Of a stretch of 64,000 nt of DNA, positions 22,243 through 33,925 are shown piece after piece. Both the position numbers and the translations under genes were made by a program. Source of the stretch: Deroplatys truncata (lineage: Eukaryota > Arthropoda > Insecta > Mantodea > Mantidae); NCBI GenBank assembly GCA_030765065.1, contig CM060979.1, positions 106,628,350-106,692,349 of the forward strand, written 5' to 3'. Within the stretch, counting starts at the first letter, position 1, and each line of letters begins with the position of its first letter. Below the pieces are notes generated by a model that saw nothing but the letters and a program-made list of their open reading frames with translations, was not told where the DNA came from and did no database searches.

Positions 22243-23833
22243 CGACTTTTTAAATTCCTCCTGTGTCGTCTATAATTTTTTCCCATTTATTTTGGGCCTT
22301 TTCTGCATTTCTAATTCGTTTTCTGTGAAGAGCTAACATTGAGTTTGACAATGCAATGTCGTGGTTGAATTCCCAGCTTCTTCAACACATCGCATTTTAT
22401 AACATTTCCTTTGTAAGTAGCTTTAGCATCATAGACACCAGAGTGCAATGTGCTTATTTTCACAAATACCCTCTTTGGCATTTTGGTCCAAATTCGTTAT
22501 TCACACTCTCGTTGCAATTTTGGGTTTTGTCGTGGAGACATTTTTCAAGTAGTTGTGTGTCAGAAAGTTCCCTGAATATTGGCTTGATCCTATCCATCAC
22601 TACTACTGGTAGGCTATTCTTGTGATTGTAAATTCCACCTAAAACTTTAGTTTTATTGAATTTACACCAAGAATCTCGGCCTGAAGGACATAAATCATGT
22701 TCAGATTTTTCATCGGTAGACAGACTGGAAAAGAAGGTTGCTCATACCGTTTTCTTCATGTTAACTATGCTTTTAATATTTTGTCTAATAGCTAAACCAT
22801 AGTACCTCTGGAGCCTATCTATAGCCTCATTTGTAAGTCTCTTTTTACCTTCCATAGGCTTTCCATCAGCGAGTGGCTCTTTGTCAAATGTTGTCTTCAA
22901 ACGTCGCAGCCGAGAACCCATGCGTTTCTGGATATGGATAATGCATTCCAATTTTTTATAATTAATTTATCACCACATGGTTTCAATTCTTGGGTAGATT
23001 TGAATAATTCTGAATCACTATCTCCTAGAAAGTTCAACATGTAAAATTGTACCATGAAATACATCTTTGAAAACTTTTATTTACACCATGCACTTCCATA
23101 CCACCACTGCTTCCACTGTAATTCGCCTCACATTTCCAAGATGTTTATTTTTATTTTTCTCAGGAGATCTACTGCAATGTTTTGATAAAATAGCAACATC
23201 CACAACTTTAGCTGTATCTCCACTGATAGCAGTGATAACACCATTGAGTGGATGATGTCCCTTATTTTGCCACGATCCATGTAAGGCAATGGTCAGATCT
23301 CGCTTTTCATTATTGTCATTTTGTATTACTGCTTCCTCAATAACCCTGACATAGATTCCAGTGCCACATCTTCAACTACAGATCCAATATTCTTGATATG
23401 ATGACCGAACCTAGTTGGGGGATTTGGTAAATTCATAACACCACAACACCTGAGGCGAGGCCTTTCCCAATGGAGCAAAGGGCATATGCAAATCTTATGG
23501 TTATTTGATGCATTTTTCGTTTATTATGCCCATTTATTTGCAGTTGGTTACAGTTAGAAAATATGAGTATGTTGTCACAGTTTTTACACACTAATGCAAA
23601 TTCACGGGCAAGACCAATTTCTTTCTTCACGGACAAGTCGAGTCCTACTTGACTACCACTTTTGCACCTTAAAGTATTTTAAAAAATATCAGATAAAATT
23701 TTTACATTTATTATTTCATTGACGCTATTATCAGAATGCTCCCAGAGCTTAGAACACTATAACTATTTGTGTGTAATTTCTTTTTAGAAGCACTGTTGTT
23801 ACTGTTAGGCCTACCATTACCATGTGGACTCAT
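22243..23833 (-). pseudogene. Mutator-like transposase relic
   Basis: Several minus-strand frames together spell a transposase-like protein of about 480 residues. In order: a basic N-terminus (MSPHGNGRPNSNNSASKKK from ATG at 23,833, uncertain); EIGLAREFALVCKNCDN; NGHNKRKMHQI; GKGLASGV; NPPTRFGHHIKNIGSV; LTIALHGSWQNKGHH; HIQKRMGSRLRRL; DGKPMEGKKRLTNEAIDRLQ; YYGLAIRQN; TQNCNESVNN; and a C-terminal NKWEKIIDD. The order and the CxxC, GSWQ and NES-N motifs match proteins usually annotated as Mutator-like transposase in arthropods. At least five frameshifts or stops break it. The element's termini were not found. Confidence 0.75.
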
Positions 23834-24295
23834 TACATGTTTGCTGGTTTGAGGATGCCAAACAATTCATTGTTTCATTCACTATACGTGGTTTTAAAAC
23901 ATTCTTACGATTGTTTTAAAATACTCTTTTATTAAATTTCCCCATAATCAGATAATAAACAAACGCTGTAAATAACAACTAAGTCACAGTCAAACTATTT
24001 GTACCAGAAAAGAAACGCAATCCTTTCTACAAACAACATTCATTATCACGACAGCCATAACATAATATTTGTACTTAAAAGTGAGCAGAAGGTTTGAAAA
24101 AGAGAATTTGGTAAGGTAGTAAATCTGAACTCCAACTCGTCCAAAAAACAATGTGTAGACCTATTTTAATTATTGTTATTTGTTTAGTTATAAATGACCT
24201 ACAAACATAATCCATACATGAAATTAATCAGAAAAGTGTGACAAATGTTTTACCGCCAAAAAAGAATTTTTTTAGAATTTTTGCCTAACGGGCCC
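23834..24295. other. Unassigned AT-rich sequence
   Basis: It may include the 5' flank of the Mutator-like element. No terminal repeat could be recognised. Confidence 0.35.
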
Positions 24296-24683
24296 CCTTT
24301 CCTTTTTTCTCTTGGTCATGCAAAGAAGGCGAAATTTCAAAGCTATCACATAGCGACAAACTCTTAAAGGATTTGACTATCGCTTAAGCCTACTAAACCT
24401 CTCTATACCATTATACCTATAAGGAAATATGCAATAAAAGCATTTCCACAAATTTACCTCCATTAACATGACGTAAATAGAAGAGCAAGCAAAGAGAACA
24501 GAATTTCAAATCAGTCGCATTTTGATCGCTTTGAAAAGAATTGACTATCGCTTTGGCTTATAAGTGTGTAAATTTGTAACGAAGGTATTAACAAGAAGTA
24601 GATAGGAAGATTTTGTAGAAATAGTTTTCAGAAGAGTGGGTAGAGAAGGAAGGTCATGTGAATGTAACGAATCATAATTTTTT
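24296..24683 (-). repeat. R1 repeat, 5' part
   Basis: It runs from TTTCTCTTGGTCATGCAAAG and ATCACATAGCGAC to the element's 5' end (AGAGAAGGAAGGTCATGTGA, ATGTAACGAATCA). An internal direct similarity (the ACTATCGCTT motif at 24,376 and 24,544) suggests a partial internal duplication. Confidence 0.65.
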
Positions 24684-25809
24684 TAATGTAACGCTTTAAA
24701 ATACAATAAGGTGCAGTGTCTCCAGAAAGTATTGGTCTCCACTTTAAAAAATTCTAGCAGTCAAATTAACGGAGAGAAAATTCTTATTTTTAATATGCAA
24801 GGGAACAAACGATATTACAGCTTGTCTATTGTAGTTGTTATTTTTAAAAAATGTTCAATTATATCTTTAAAATATTTGAAAATTACATCGTTTTTTTAGC
24901 ATTTCCGTCAAAATTGTAAAAGTAATTAACTGAAGCATAAAAACGTCAGAACACGTGAACTGCAACATCGCTTGTTTTTTCTGCAAATCAAATGAGAATT
25001 TCCTTTCCGGTAATTGGACAGCCAGAATTTCAGGAGTCGCGAGTATTTATTTACTGGTCCATTCAAGGAATCGCGTGCCAATGACAGATCTGACCATTCA
25101 CTGAATACAAATTTCTAATTCCCCCTGGTGCTAGCAACTTTTGGAACTAAACTGCATATATATCGTTCCCACAACGGCTATATGCTTTGTTTACTGGCTT
25201 TACTACATGTCTGTTTACGGCAGCTACATTTTTATAAGACTATTTTTGGAAACTTCTCCTAAGAAAGTAAAAATATACACCTAACTGTTTCAAAACTGTT
25301 ATTATTTATATACCTTTCTTTTTTATCTAAAGATTCTAGAGAATTATAATTTATGTTTAGAGAATATGTTAGATGCACGAATTCTAATTCCTTTCAATTA
25401 ATATAATGCTCCTTCTGATATTGCATTTAATATTTAGCAACTATAACGTGAATGTCTGCAAATAAAATATTGATTCGAATTTTTTAAACTACTTTCAATA
25501 CAATTTGTAATTTCAAATTTCCTTCTTGGTAATTTATTGAATTTAAACTTTAGGGACGTTGAGGTGTGAAAAGTTGCCAAAACCTGTTTATATTTATTTT
25601 GGCTACTTAGATACATTTTCAAATATTTACGCACAATTTTGAAGAAAAGGAACATTTTGGAGTATATAGAATACTCCATTTTTTAATCTTCATACATACG
25701 TATCTCATTAACACTGTGATAAATGTGTTTATTCAAAACAAGCACTTAGAATAAATTAATTGATTTTGGACTAATAAATTTTTATGTCATAAATTAGAAG
25801 CCAGTGTAT
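24684..25809. other. Unassigned AT-rich sequence
   Basis: No recognised gene, RNA or repeat. Confidence 0.4.
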
Positions 25810-25811
25810 TA

Positions 25812-26567
25812 CAATACACCAAAACCTCTATATTTGGACACCCCTGTATGTTAGACACCTCATTACGTTGGACATATTTTCTTGGAAGCAAACAATTAAG
25901 TTTTTACATGTCCAATAGATCCTATATGCTGGACACGCTTGAATCCAGGAAGCTGGATACCCCTGTGATTCTATTTGAACAATTATTTAGTTATATTGCA
26001 TATTTCTGCTATATACGTATGTACCTGCTATGGTTAAGTGATGTCAACCATATATTAAAAATCCATGAATAAATTCCTGCTACCGCTCAAGAAGTGCTAG
26101 AGAAGGTTTTATTAACCGATGACAAGAATGAAGAAATATCTTCAGATGAAGATGATGCTATTTCTGTTCCTGAAAATCCTCCCACCCATAAACAAGCTCT
26201 CGAATGCACTAAGGAATTGGAGGATTAGACATCTGCACATGGTCAGCCGCAAATATTTGGACTTTAACGAGATATTAAGAAACGGTGGGTATTGTTAAAA
26301 ATTAAAAATGTCAAGCAGTGTCCTTTAACAGACTTTTTAAAAAAGTATTGACAATTGATCAATACATATGTACTGTATTTCAAGTGAATGTGATTTAACA
26401 TGTATAGAGCTCTAACACACTACATACGTTATTTTTATACACCTTTTATAGTCTTTTGTATTTGATACAACAGTTGCAAAAGAATTCTACCCCTTCTTAG
26501 TTGGACACTCCGTTAGGTGCACAATTTTTTATTGAACCATAGTATTCAGGTTAGAGAGGTGTTACTG
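25812..26567 (+). mobile_element. pogo/Tigger-like deletion derivative
   Basis: A 756-bp segment is flanked by TA (25,810-25,811 and 26,568-26,569). The left end contains CAAAACCTCTATATTTGGAC and the right end is GGTTAGAGAGGTGTTACTG. The reverse complement of the right end (CAGTAACACCTCTCTAACC) fits the CAGTNNAACCTCTNTA-type ends of Tigger/pogo elements. Inside only a transposase C-terminus remains, so most of the gene was deleted. Confidence 0.65.
26076..26228 (+). pseudogene. Tigger/pogo-type transposase, acidic C-terminus only
   Basis: The frame runs from PATAQEVLEKVLLTDDK through SSDEDDAISVPENPP and THKQALECTKELED to a TAG stop. Acidic Glu/Asp-rich stretches followed by a conserved xxAL-x-LE helix are typical C-termini of Jerky/Tigger DDE transposases. 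No DNA-binding or catalytic part is present, and there is no start codon of its own. Confidence 0.55.
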
Positions 26568-26569
26568 TA

Positions 26570-27179
26570 CTACTTTTCCCTCCACAGTTGAAAGATTTAA
26601 CACATATTTAAAGCAAGTTAGTCCATTCATTTTATTCATAGGGAGTTCTCAGTATAGTTTGAAAAAAATGAGGACCTGCAAACAAAAGTATGGCAGGAAA
26701 ATATTCCAAGTGAAGAGAAACAAACTTGATGTCTATTTGTACTATAAGCTTTTTAAATCACCTTCTGCCAACATTTGTCGAAATAGATACTCTTTTTCCA
26801 CTCACAAAAATAAAATGTTTCGATATGACCATAAATTTCCATAAATATCCAAAAAGGAAACTTTATGGAAACTACTGATATTAGAGAGCTTTTTAAAGTT
26901 AAATTTTGGTGTTTTTAAAACCCCTGTTCTTAGAAAGCAGATGCGTCGAATAAAACTGCCATGAAAATCCTGAAGAGAAAGCAACGTTTCTGCTGCTGTG
27001 CTTGACTTTACCTCCGTTAAATACAGCAGACAATTAATCAATACAACAGGATTTTATTTAATGTTGAAATTTAAATTTGTGTAATATCGGAGGTAGATTT
27101 GCTTTGCTGCTGAATAACCGTAAAACTAAGAGCGCGGGAGTAATTATAATGGTACCTATGTATGCTTGACACAGTTTTT
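26570..27179. other. Unassigned sequence upstream of the CpG-rich patch
   Basis: AT-rich, with no recognised element. Confidence 0.4.
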
Positions 27180-27779
27180 TAAAATACCGCTCCCACTTTA
27201 CCGCCCCTCAAAGCGGGACATGCCCCTGGCCCCTTTTCTCGTTTCTTCCGTACGTTATGTCACGTTTAACGAGGGTAGGAAGAGCCAACCACCTGTACGG
27301 CACATGCGCAGTTCCGGACCCTGCCCGTCTCCTCGGGCAGTTCTTGGCCGACTACCCACACCACCACACTGAGAGCGGGAAACTGCGAAACACCGTAAAA
27401 ATATCAATAGCGAATTACAAGCTTGGTCGCGCAGATCGCGAAAAACACCCCCGTGTCACCGAGAACGATCCGCGGACCCTGGAGAATGAAATTAAAGCTC
27501 GATGTGGGCGCTATGCGATGTGTTGCGAAGTAGTTTGCATGCAGTTAGTTGAAGTATCATGATCTAGGAGGCGGTGTCACATTATAACAGAAAGCAAGCA
27601 AGTGCGTTACAGAGAAAGTGGCGCTCACAGCGGCCAGAAGTAGTCCTTGGTCGCGCTAACCGGCAGTTATTTCGCCGTGTGAACGTTTATGTGCATGTGA
27701 GAAAGAAAACTACTGTGAAGTGCTTGTGAGTGGCCCTTTTATTTTTTTTATTTTAGTTTGAGAGCAGAAACACGGCAAG
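27180..27779 (+). promoter_or_regulatory. CpG-rich promoter and 5' UTR region
   Basis: GC and CpG rise sharply here against an AT-rich background, directly upstream of a signal-peptide exon. There is no clear TATA box. CACATGCGCAGT (27,302-27,313) resembles half of an NRF-1-type site. A pyrimidine-rich run ending in TTTTAG at 27,757 could instead be a splice acceptor, placing the first 5' UTR exon further upstream. A 101-codon frame at 27,257-27,562 is probably a by-product of GC content or an upstream ORF. Confidence 0.5.
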
Positions 27780-27858
27780 ATGAGAGCAATATCGTCGAAA
27801 AGAACTTCTTTGAGCAGTATTCAAGTCTTCGCATTAATCATCATCTACCTCGCCACAG
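27780..27858 (+). CDS. First coding exon of a secreted or membrane protein
   Basis: ATG at 27,780 has a good context (AAG before it) and gives 26 codons beginning MRAISSKRTSLSS, then a hydrophobic stretch IQVFALIIIYLAT: basic N-region, hydrophobic core, small residues at the end, i.e. a signal peptide. The exon ends GCCACAG before GTAAGC, a strong donor in phase 1. Phase-1 introns straight after the signal peptide are common in secreted and Ig-domain proteins. The family cannot be named from this alone. The next exon would lie far downstream or outside the window. A CpG-rich region upstream supports a real 5' end. Confidence 0.6.
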
Positions 27859-29502
27859 GTAAGCGTGCATGTCATTCAGTTAATTAACCATTTATACGTG
27901 TAAAAACACCTTGCTTATTTTCTGGAGCAAAAATCGATAGTTTTTCTTACCAGGAAGGAGTAAAAAGATTCAGAATTAATCGTTAATTTTTTCAATAAAT
28001 AGAACTATAACAGAGTCGGTAGCTAAGCGGGACCTTTCAAATCGTAAGTGAAGTTCTCTGAAAAAAAAGGGAAGAAGAAATGACTAAAAAAACCTTAGGC
28101 GTCTATGGATTTTAGTACATTTGTACCAAGGATGTTAAATTTTTAAGAAATAGTCAAAATATCTGAATATATTTATTTAAAACAAGATATTTAAATCCGA
28201 TAAGAAAAACTTCCACTTCCTGTGCTGTTTCTAATATTCCAAGACCTTGAATAAAACCTATAATATTCTAAACACCTCTCAGTGTTAACTGCGGAGTCAA
28301 ATAGAGTAATCTAGATTGTATAAAACAGCTAGTTTTCGGTTATAAAATGTTCAATTACCACAATTTCTTTTAGTTAAATAATATAAACCTTGGCATTACA
28401 AACTAAATTATTACTTATATGCAAAGAAAACGCAAGCTTAAGAATTTCTATAAGAATAATTCTGTAGACGAAAGCTGAAGGTGTTTGGAAGTTCTGTTAC
28501 GCTCTTGAGTTACGATGGGGTTTTGATTTAGTTTGAACTGTCGTTTGACTAACGGTAGTAGGGCCCCATTAAATTAGATTCGGTTAGCATAACAAACTGT
28601 GCGTCATTTATGGTTAGCAAACAGTGCTGAATGCTACCTATTATCTTGCAATACACTAATGAACGTTGTTTCTGGCCCGTAATTGTTGCCAAATCAATAT
28701 GGATGTGCGGTAAATGCTATGAAACAATGGCATTGTTTCATGTTGAATATTCTGTATCGTTTCGAACTCGCATAACTGCAGAATCAAAAGCACAGTAAGA
28801 TAGTAAAAGAAATTGTAAAATAATACTTAATCGAAAACTGTTTAACATTTGCTTTTCACTCTGTGGTTATTTATACGTATAAACCCGTAACTTAAGCATT
28901 TATGTTAATTTTCGACTTCGGATAAATAATTTAGGCTATATATTAGCTTATATAATGAATTCATCTAAAGCTAAAAGTAGAATTTTAAACCCTTTTCTTT
29001 TACATGGGCTATTAATAGGTAACAGTAGAGGAAATTAAATCCGCAGAAATGACGATTTTGATGAATTGAGATCTATCGGGGAAATACGGGATTATATTTA
29101 AAATTACAAAGGATTGTTTAACACAAAGAAAACTGTAGATACCATGTTCAAAGGGCCAGTGAGTTAGATTTCTAAACCTGTTAGCAGAAATTACACAATT
29201 AGAGAGAGAAAGGGAGGAAGCTGGAAACATTTATTTGATAGGGACGTAAAGAACTTGAAAAAGTTCCAAACTTTGAAGATATGTAACATGTGTGTAACGT
29301 TTGTTAGTGTATAACACAGAAATGGTTATATGGCGTTAGATTCCATTTGACGGAATTTTAATTACTTCCCCCATAAAGAGGAGTGCAATAGAACAACAAA
29401 TTCAAAAACAGAAACGTGTCACGTTTTGTTCTTTTTCTTTGGTTATTTTTAATGTTATATAACAACGATTTATATGATAGATCTGAAGTAAAACAACATA
29501 GC
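27859..29502. other. Probable intron, no exon seen
   Basis: AT-rich. No recognised repeat and no convincing acceptor-exon-donor set in phase. Confidence 0.4.
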
Positions 29503-29640
29503 TATAAAATCTGATGTGTAGCATTCAGATGACTTTTGTACTCATTCTACTACAAACTATTCTTACAAAAGCTTATCCTATCGACTTCTTGTTAATGCAT
29601 ATAAACCTTCATTACATATTTAGACAAAGAATACAGTGAA
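29503..29640 (+). repeat. R1 repeat, 5'-end fragment
   Basis: TCTGATGTGTAGCATTCAGA and ACTACAAACTATTCTTAC match the R1 start, truncated after about 135 bases. Confidence 0.65.
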
Positions 29641-30359
29641 GTGGAATTAAGTCAGCCACACGAAGGAGTGCCATTATTTAACACAATAAGAGCCAATGTG
29701 ATGCGATGTTGAATTGAATATATTAAAACTGTGCTCCAGCATAACTGCTGAGCTTAGAGGCTTATGTCAGGTCGTGTCCTTAAGGGAGCAAAGTAAATTC
29801 AATGACTATCAGCGTCAACTTTTATTATTTATATTTTAAGTATAATTAGTACTTTGAAAACAAATCAAACAAATAAGTATGTACTATCCTCTGTAAGTGT
29901 TTCCTTTTGATTTACGACCTATTACGACAAGTGCTATGCACTACTTGTCCGATACCTCGAGCGAACTCTATTAACATGTCTGTACTTGTTCGATGTCTTA
30001 AACGAAGTGCATACTATTTTCTCTCTTTCTAATTTTTCGTTAGTTACTATAATATAAGTGATTAAATCAATAGCGTCTTTATTCTCCGTGGACGTAAAGC
30101 AAATCGTGGTAGGTAGTTCGCACGTTAAAGCCGTCATAACGAATTTAATTTCAAATTAAATATTATTTAAATAATTAAATGTAATTTCTTAATTGCAATG
30201 CCGACACGCAGAAGTGATTTACAGTATACATAGCTAATAAACAATACTATTAATTAACCAATGTTTGAGGGATAATATAAGTATCATTATTATGCACGAT
30301 TAAATTTAACTCATATATTAACAATGGGACGCTCAGCATTCATATATCCTGTTACAACG
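29641..30359. other. Unassigned sequence
   Basis: Nothing recognised. GACAAGTGC and ACTACTTGTC at about 29,927 form a small hairpin. Confidence 0.35.
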
Positions 30360-30806
30360 GTAAGCTAAAGCGACGTTCAAATATTTCCAAAGCCGGTCGC
30401 TATGTGATGACTATGATTCCTCAAGAAAACGAGAAGAAAAGGAAAAACAAAAAAGAAAGAAAGAAAGCGACTTGCTGTTACAGAAGTATAAAGTAGTTAA
30501 AAACTCAAGCCAATACGAATATTTTGGAAATAGTTAACGGCAAAAAAGAAAAGAATTATTTGACTTAAAATTTAATCAAGATCTACATTTACATCTTAGG
30601 TTTACCAACTAAACATACCATTCAAAATGAAGAGGGCTTCATAGGCTATTTCCAGAAAATTCAAGATATACAATTTGCTTGTCATGCAAATATTTTAAAC
30701 ATGGGGCATTTTAGTTAAAATCATTAAAGTAATTTTTGAGAGAATAAATATAACGACTTTTCACACGTATTTTATTTTTTGGGTGGCGAAATTTTCTTAA
30801 AAATAT
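30360..30806 (+). repeat. R1 repeat, left arm of an inverted dimer
   Basis: It runs from the CAAATATTTCCAAAGCCGGT block to GGGTGGCGAAATTTTCTTAA, where the next piece continues in the opposite orientation from the same internal point. Confidence 0.7.
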
Positions 30807-31140
30807 CCCCATTGCAATCTACCATTCACGTGCAATAATTTTCGTAGTTTTTAATATTCTCAAAGGGCTGAAATAATGTTATTTAATGCCATATATTTAA
30901 AAATTTACATGAAAATAAAATGTAGGAACTGCTTGTTTTCTTGTAATAGTCCTCTTCAATCGGAAGGAATTTTGCATAATGTTATATACGTGATAAACCA
31001 CAAGAAATGATCCAAAATGTACTGCACAAAACATGTCGAATTCTTTAAAAATACAACTGCTTTTCAAATAAACTTTTGTGGTATTAGCCATTTCCGAGAT
31101 ATTCGTTTTCATGTGTTTCTATTTTTTACAGCACTTTGTT
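30807..31140 (-). repeat. R1 repeat, right arm of an inverted dimer
   Basis: CTACCATTCACGTGCAATAA begins at the internal position where the plus copy ended. It runs to the TTTTTACAGCACTTTG block. Confidence 0.7.
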
Positions 31141-31142
31141 AT

Positions 31143-31252
31143 TTTTAGTTTCTCTACCACGTACTTAGTAGGCATTCTATACAAAATTTCAATAGCGTGA
31201 CATCACCGAAAATGCATGTTTTAAGACCCCCTGAATCTATAAAAATTATTTT
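31143..31252 (-). repeat. R1 repeat, 3'-end fragment (array piece 1)
   Basis: TTAGTTTCTCTACCACGTAC to CCCCCTGAATCTATAAAAA: the terminal 100 bases only, cut before the CA-tract position. Confidence 0.75.
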
Positions 31253-31832
31253 GGCTTTCTCTGTCACCTCACGAGGTATGAGGAAGTGTTGTGTTCCACC
31301 CAAAAATGGGATATTTCACCGGAAATACCTGTTTTGAGGTAAGAACATTATCAGAAACAGCTCTGTATTTGTATGTATAAATAACCTAACACCAAATCGG
31401 AATGTCGCATAAATACCAAACTTAGTATTTAAGTTCAGTATGTTTCAAAGATGAGACAGGTAGATTTTCTAGAAAATCCCCCCCCATACTAATTAGCCTT
31501 TACACGGATAAAATTCCATATTTTTATTTTCTCGAAATGGCTTAAATAATTTTGATTAAATTTTTGATTAATTTTGATTGCATTTAAGATATTTACATGA
31601 CAAATAATTTATTTCTTCGATTTGCTGGGAATAGCCTGTAAAGCCTTCTTCATTCGGAAGCAATTTTGTGCATTGTGTGTAACGGGTAATCGTTACTGTT
31701 AGACAAAAGCGTACTACACGGTAAATTGTAGATCTGTTTAACTCGCTCAATTTGCTTCAATTAGTTGTTTTGTGAAATCAGTCATTTCCGAGTAGCTTTA
31801 ATTATTGGTTTGAATTTTTCAATGCTTGGTCA
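31253..31832 (-). repeat. R1 repeat (array piece 2)
   Basis: CTTTCTCTGTCACCTCACGA begins the copy. It carries the AAATACCAA-AC-TTAGTATTT block, with one arm change that breaks the hairpin. It is cut before the element's 5' end. Confidence 0.75.
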
Positions 31833-31949
31833 TTTTTACTTTCTGTACCATGTACTTAGTATGTAGAGAAGGTATTGCATTCCATCCAAAAATTTGATAC
31901 CGAGATTTCATCAGAAATGCATATTTTGGAGACCCCTGAATCCAAAAAT
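31833..31949 (-). repeat. R1 repeat, 3'-end fragment (array piece 3)
   Basis: TTTTTACTTTCTGTACCATG to CCCCTGAATCCAAAAA. It stops exactly at the start of a plus copy, as at 3,651. Confidence 0.8.
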
Positions 31950-32771
31950 TTGATGTGTTACACCCACATGACTTTCTCTACTCTTGTAAAACTATTTTTA
32001 CAAACGCTTATTCTCCATATGCTTCATGTTAATCGCGATGTTAATCTTATTGCTAATTTTCTTGTAGATGCAAGGGGAATTGGCAGACGTTAAGCGACAG
32101 TCAAATATTTTAAGAGCTGGTTGCTATGTGTAGTATTAAATTCTCTTTGCATGTCCAGGATATAAAAAAGACGAATAACGATTTCCCATTTGAGAAAAAG
32201 TATAAGTATTGGAAAATTTAAGGGAATAACAAGCAATATCTCGAAAATGGTTTACTCAACCAAAAAAGTGTATTTGACATAAATTGTGTATTTTAACGCG
32301 ATCTACATTTTTGTGTAGTAAAATGGTTTACCAGTTATGCAAAAGTCGTTCACTTTTGGAAGAATACTTTTGGAGACATTCCCAGAAAATTAGAGATATA
32401 CATTTCATTTGTCATGAAAATATCTTAAACATATGATATTTTAATCAAAATAGTTAGCCATTTTTGAGAAAATTAAAATTTTCGAAAAATGTTCCATGTA
32501 AAGGGTAATCTGGGGTGGGGAGATTTTCTTGAAAACCTTCGTGTCGCATCTCTGGAAGATACTGAACCTAAATACCAAGTTTGGTGTTTATCCAACTGTT
32601 CGTTTCTGAGTTATGCTGTTCACAGAAACACACACGGACAGGTTTCTAAAAATGCTTTTTTTGGATTCAGGGGGTCTCAAAACATATATTTCCTGTGAAA
32701 TCTCGGTATCGAATTTTTGGGAGGAATACAATACTTCCCCTACTTAATATACGTAGTAGAGAAAGTAAAAA
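31950..32771 (+). repeat. R1 repeat, full length, young subfamily
   Basis: TTGATGTGTTACACCCACAT to GTAGTAGAGAAAGTAAAAA. The CA tract is reduced to CACAGAAACACACACGG (32,622-32,638). Confidence 0.9.
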
Positions 32772-33532
32772 GGGATTTAAAAAAAGTTCGTCTGTGTGTG
32801 TGTGTCTTGTCTGTGAACAGCGTAACTCAAAAACTAAAGGTCAAATAAATACCAAACTTGGTATTTAGGTTCAGATCTTCTAAAGAGACGACACGAACAT
32901 TTTCAAGCAAGTCCCCACCCCACACTACCTTTTACAAGGAAAAGTTTTCGAAATTTTTGATTCTTTAATAAAAATGACTCTAACGATTTTGATTAAAACA
33001 CTAAATATTAAGGATATTTACAGGAAAAATAAGATTTATATCTTGAATTTTCTGGAAATACCCTGTAAAACCTTCTTCATTCGGAAGGAATTTTATAAAA
33101 TTTTGTTTAACTGATAAACGTTAAGCGATAGACGAAAACGTACTGCACAAAAAATGTAATCTCTTTAAAACACAGAATTCATTTTAATTTTTTTTGTGGC
33201 ATGAACCATTTCTGAGATATCCGTTATTAAAGGTTCGAGTTCTTTATTTCTTGGCCATTCTCTTAAAAATTCCTGTAACAATCAGTTGTTTCTCGCGATG
33301 TCATGGAAACAGTATGGAATTTTAAAACCAGCACATGACGTCTAGTTAAACATCTGCCTATCGCAGTTCCCTTTGTATCTATAACGAAATATGTATTGTA
33401 GCTATTTCTGCAAAGGTTTATTAGGATTAAAATGTAATTGGTAGAAAAATAAGCTTTAGTAAGGAAGATTGCATACCCATGATAAACGATAGAGGGCAGA
33501 GGCATCTTGTGAATGTAACACAGCATATTTTT
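32772..33532 (-). repeat. R1 repeat, inverted against previous copy (array piece 5)
   Basis: It begins at the TG tract (32,791-32,805, complement of the CA tract), so its outer 3' end is missing. It reaches the element's 5' end (TGAATGTAACACAGCATA). The hairpin AAATACCAA-AC-TTGGTATTT is intact at 32,849-32,868. Confidence 0.85.
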
Positions 33533-33830
33533 AAAGTGCTATCGCTATTTGGTTGTTTCTCGTCATCTCATGGAAGGGGTATGGAATTTCAAAGCCTATA
33601 TACAGCTTCTCAATTTTTAACCATCAATTGTTTCCTCTAAATTCCTTGCACCTTGTACCTACAACGAAATGTTTAATAGGATTATTTCCCTAAAGGTTTA
33701 TCTTGTTTGACATGAAGTGGATAGGAGAATAAAGAAGAGTTGTAAGAAGAGTTTGTACAAGTTACATAAACATAAAGGATATGGATAGAGATGGCCATAT
33801 GAATGTAGCGCCTTAGTTTCTTCAAATGTT
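33533..33830 (-). repeat. R1 repeat, 5' part (array piece 6)
   Basis: It starts in the middle of the element (GCTATTTGGTTGTTTCTCG, older subfamily) and reaches ATGAATGTAGCGCC at the 5' end. Confidence 0.7.
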
Positions 33831-33925
33831 AAGCGGCGCTTGGTTTTTTTTTTCTTTTCTTTCTTTCCTGATCATGTGAGCATGGAATTTTAAAGGTATA
33901 ATTTTCGATCCGCTTTTTGATTTCC

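Noticed and set aside
27257-27562. A 101-codon frame in the CpG-rich region
   Set aside because: No motif, and it lies where a 5' UTR or promoter is expected. GC-rich DNA lacks stops by composition. An upstream ORF remains possible.
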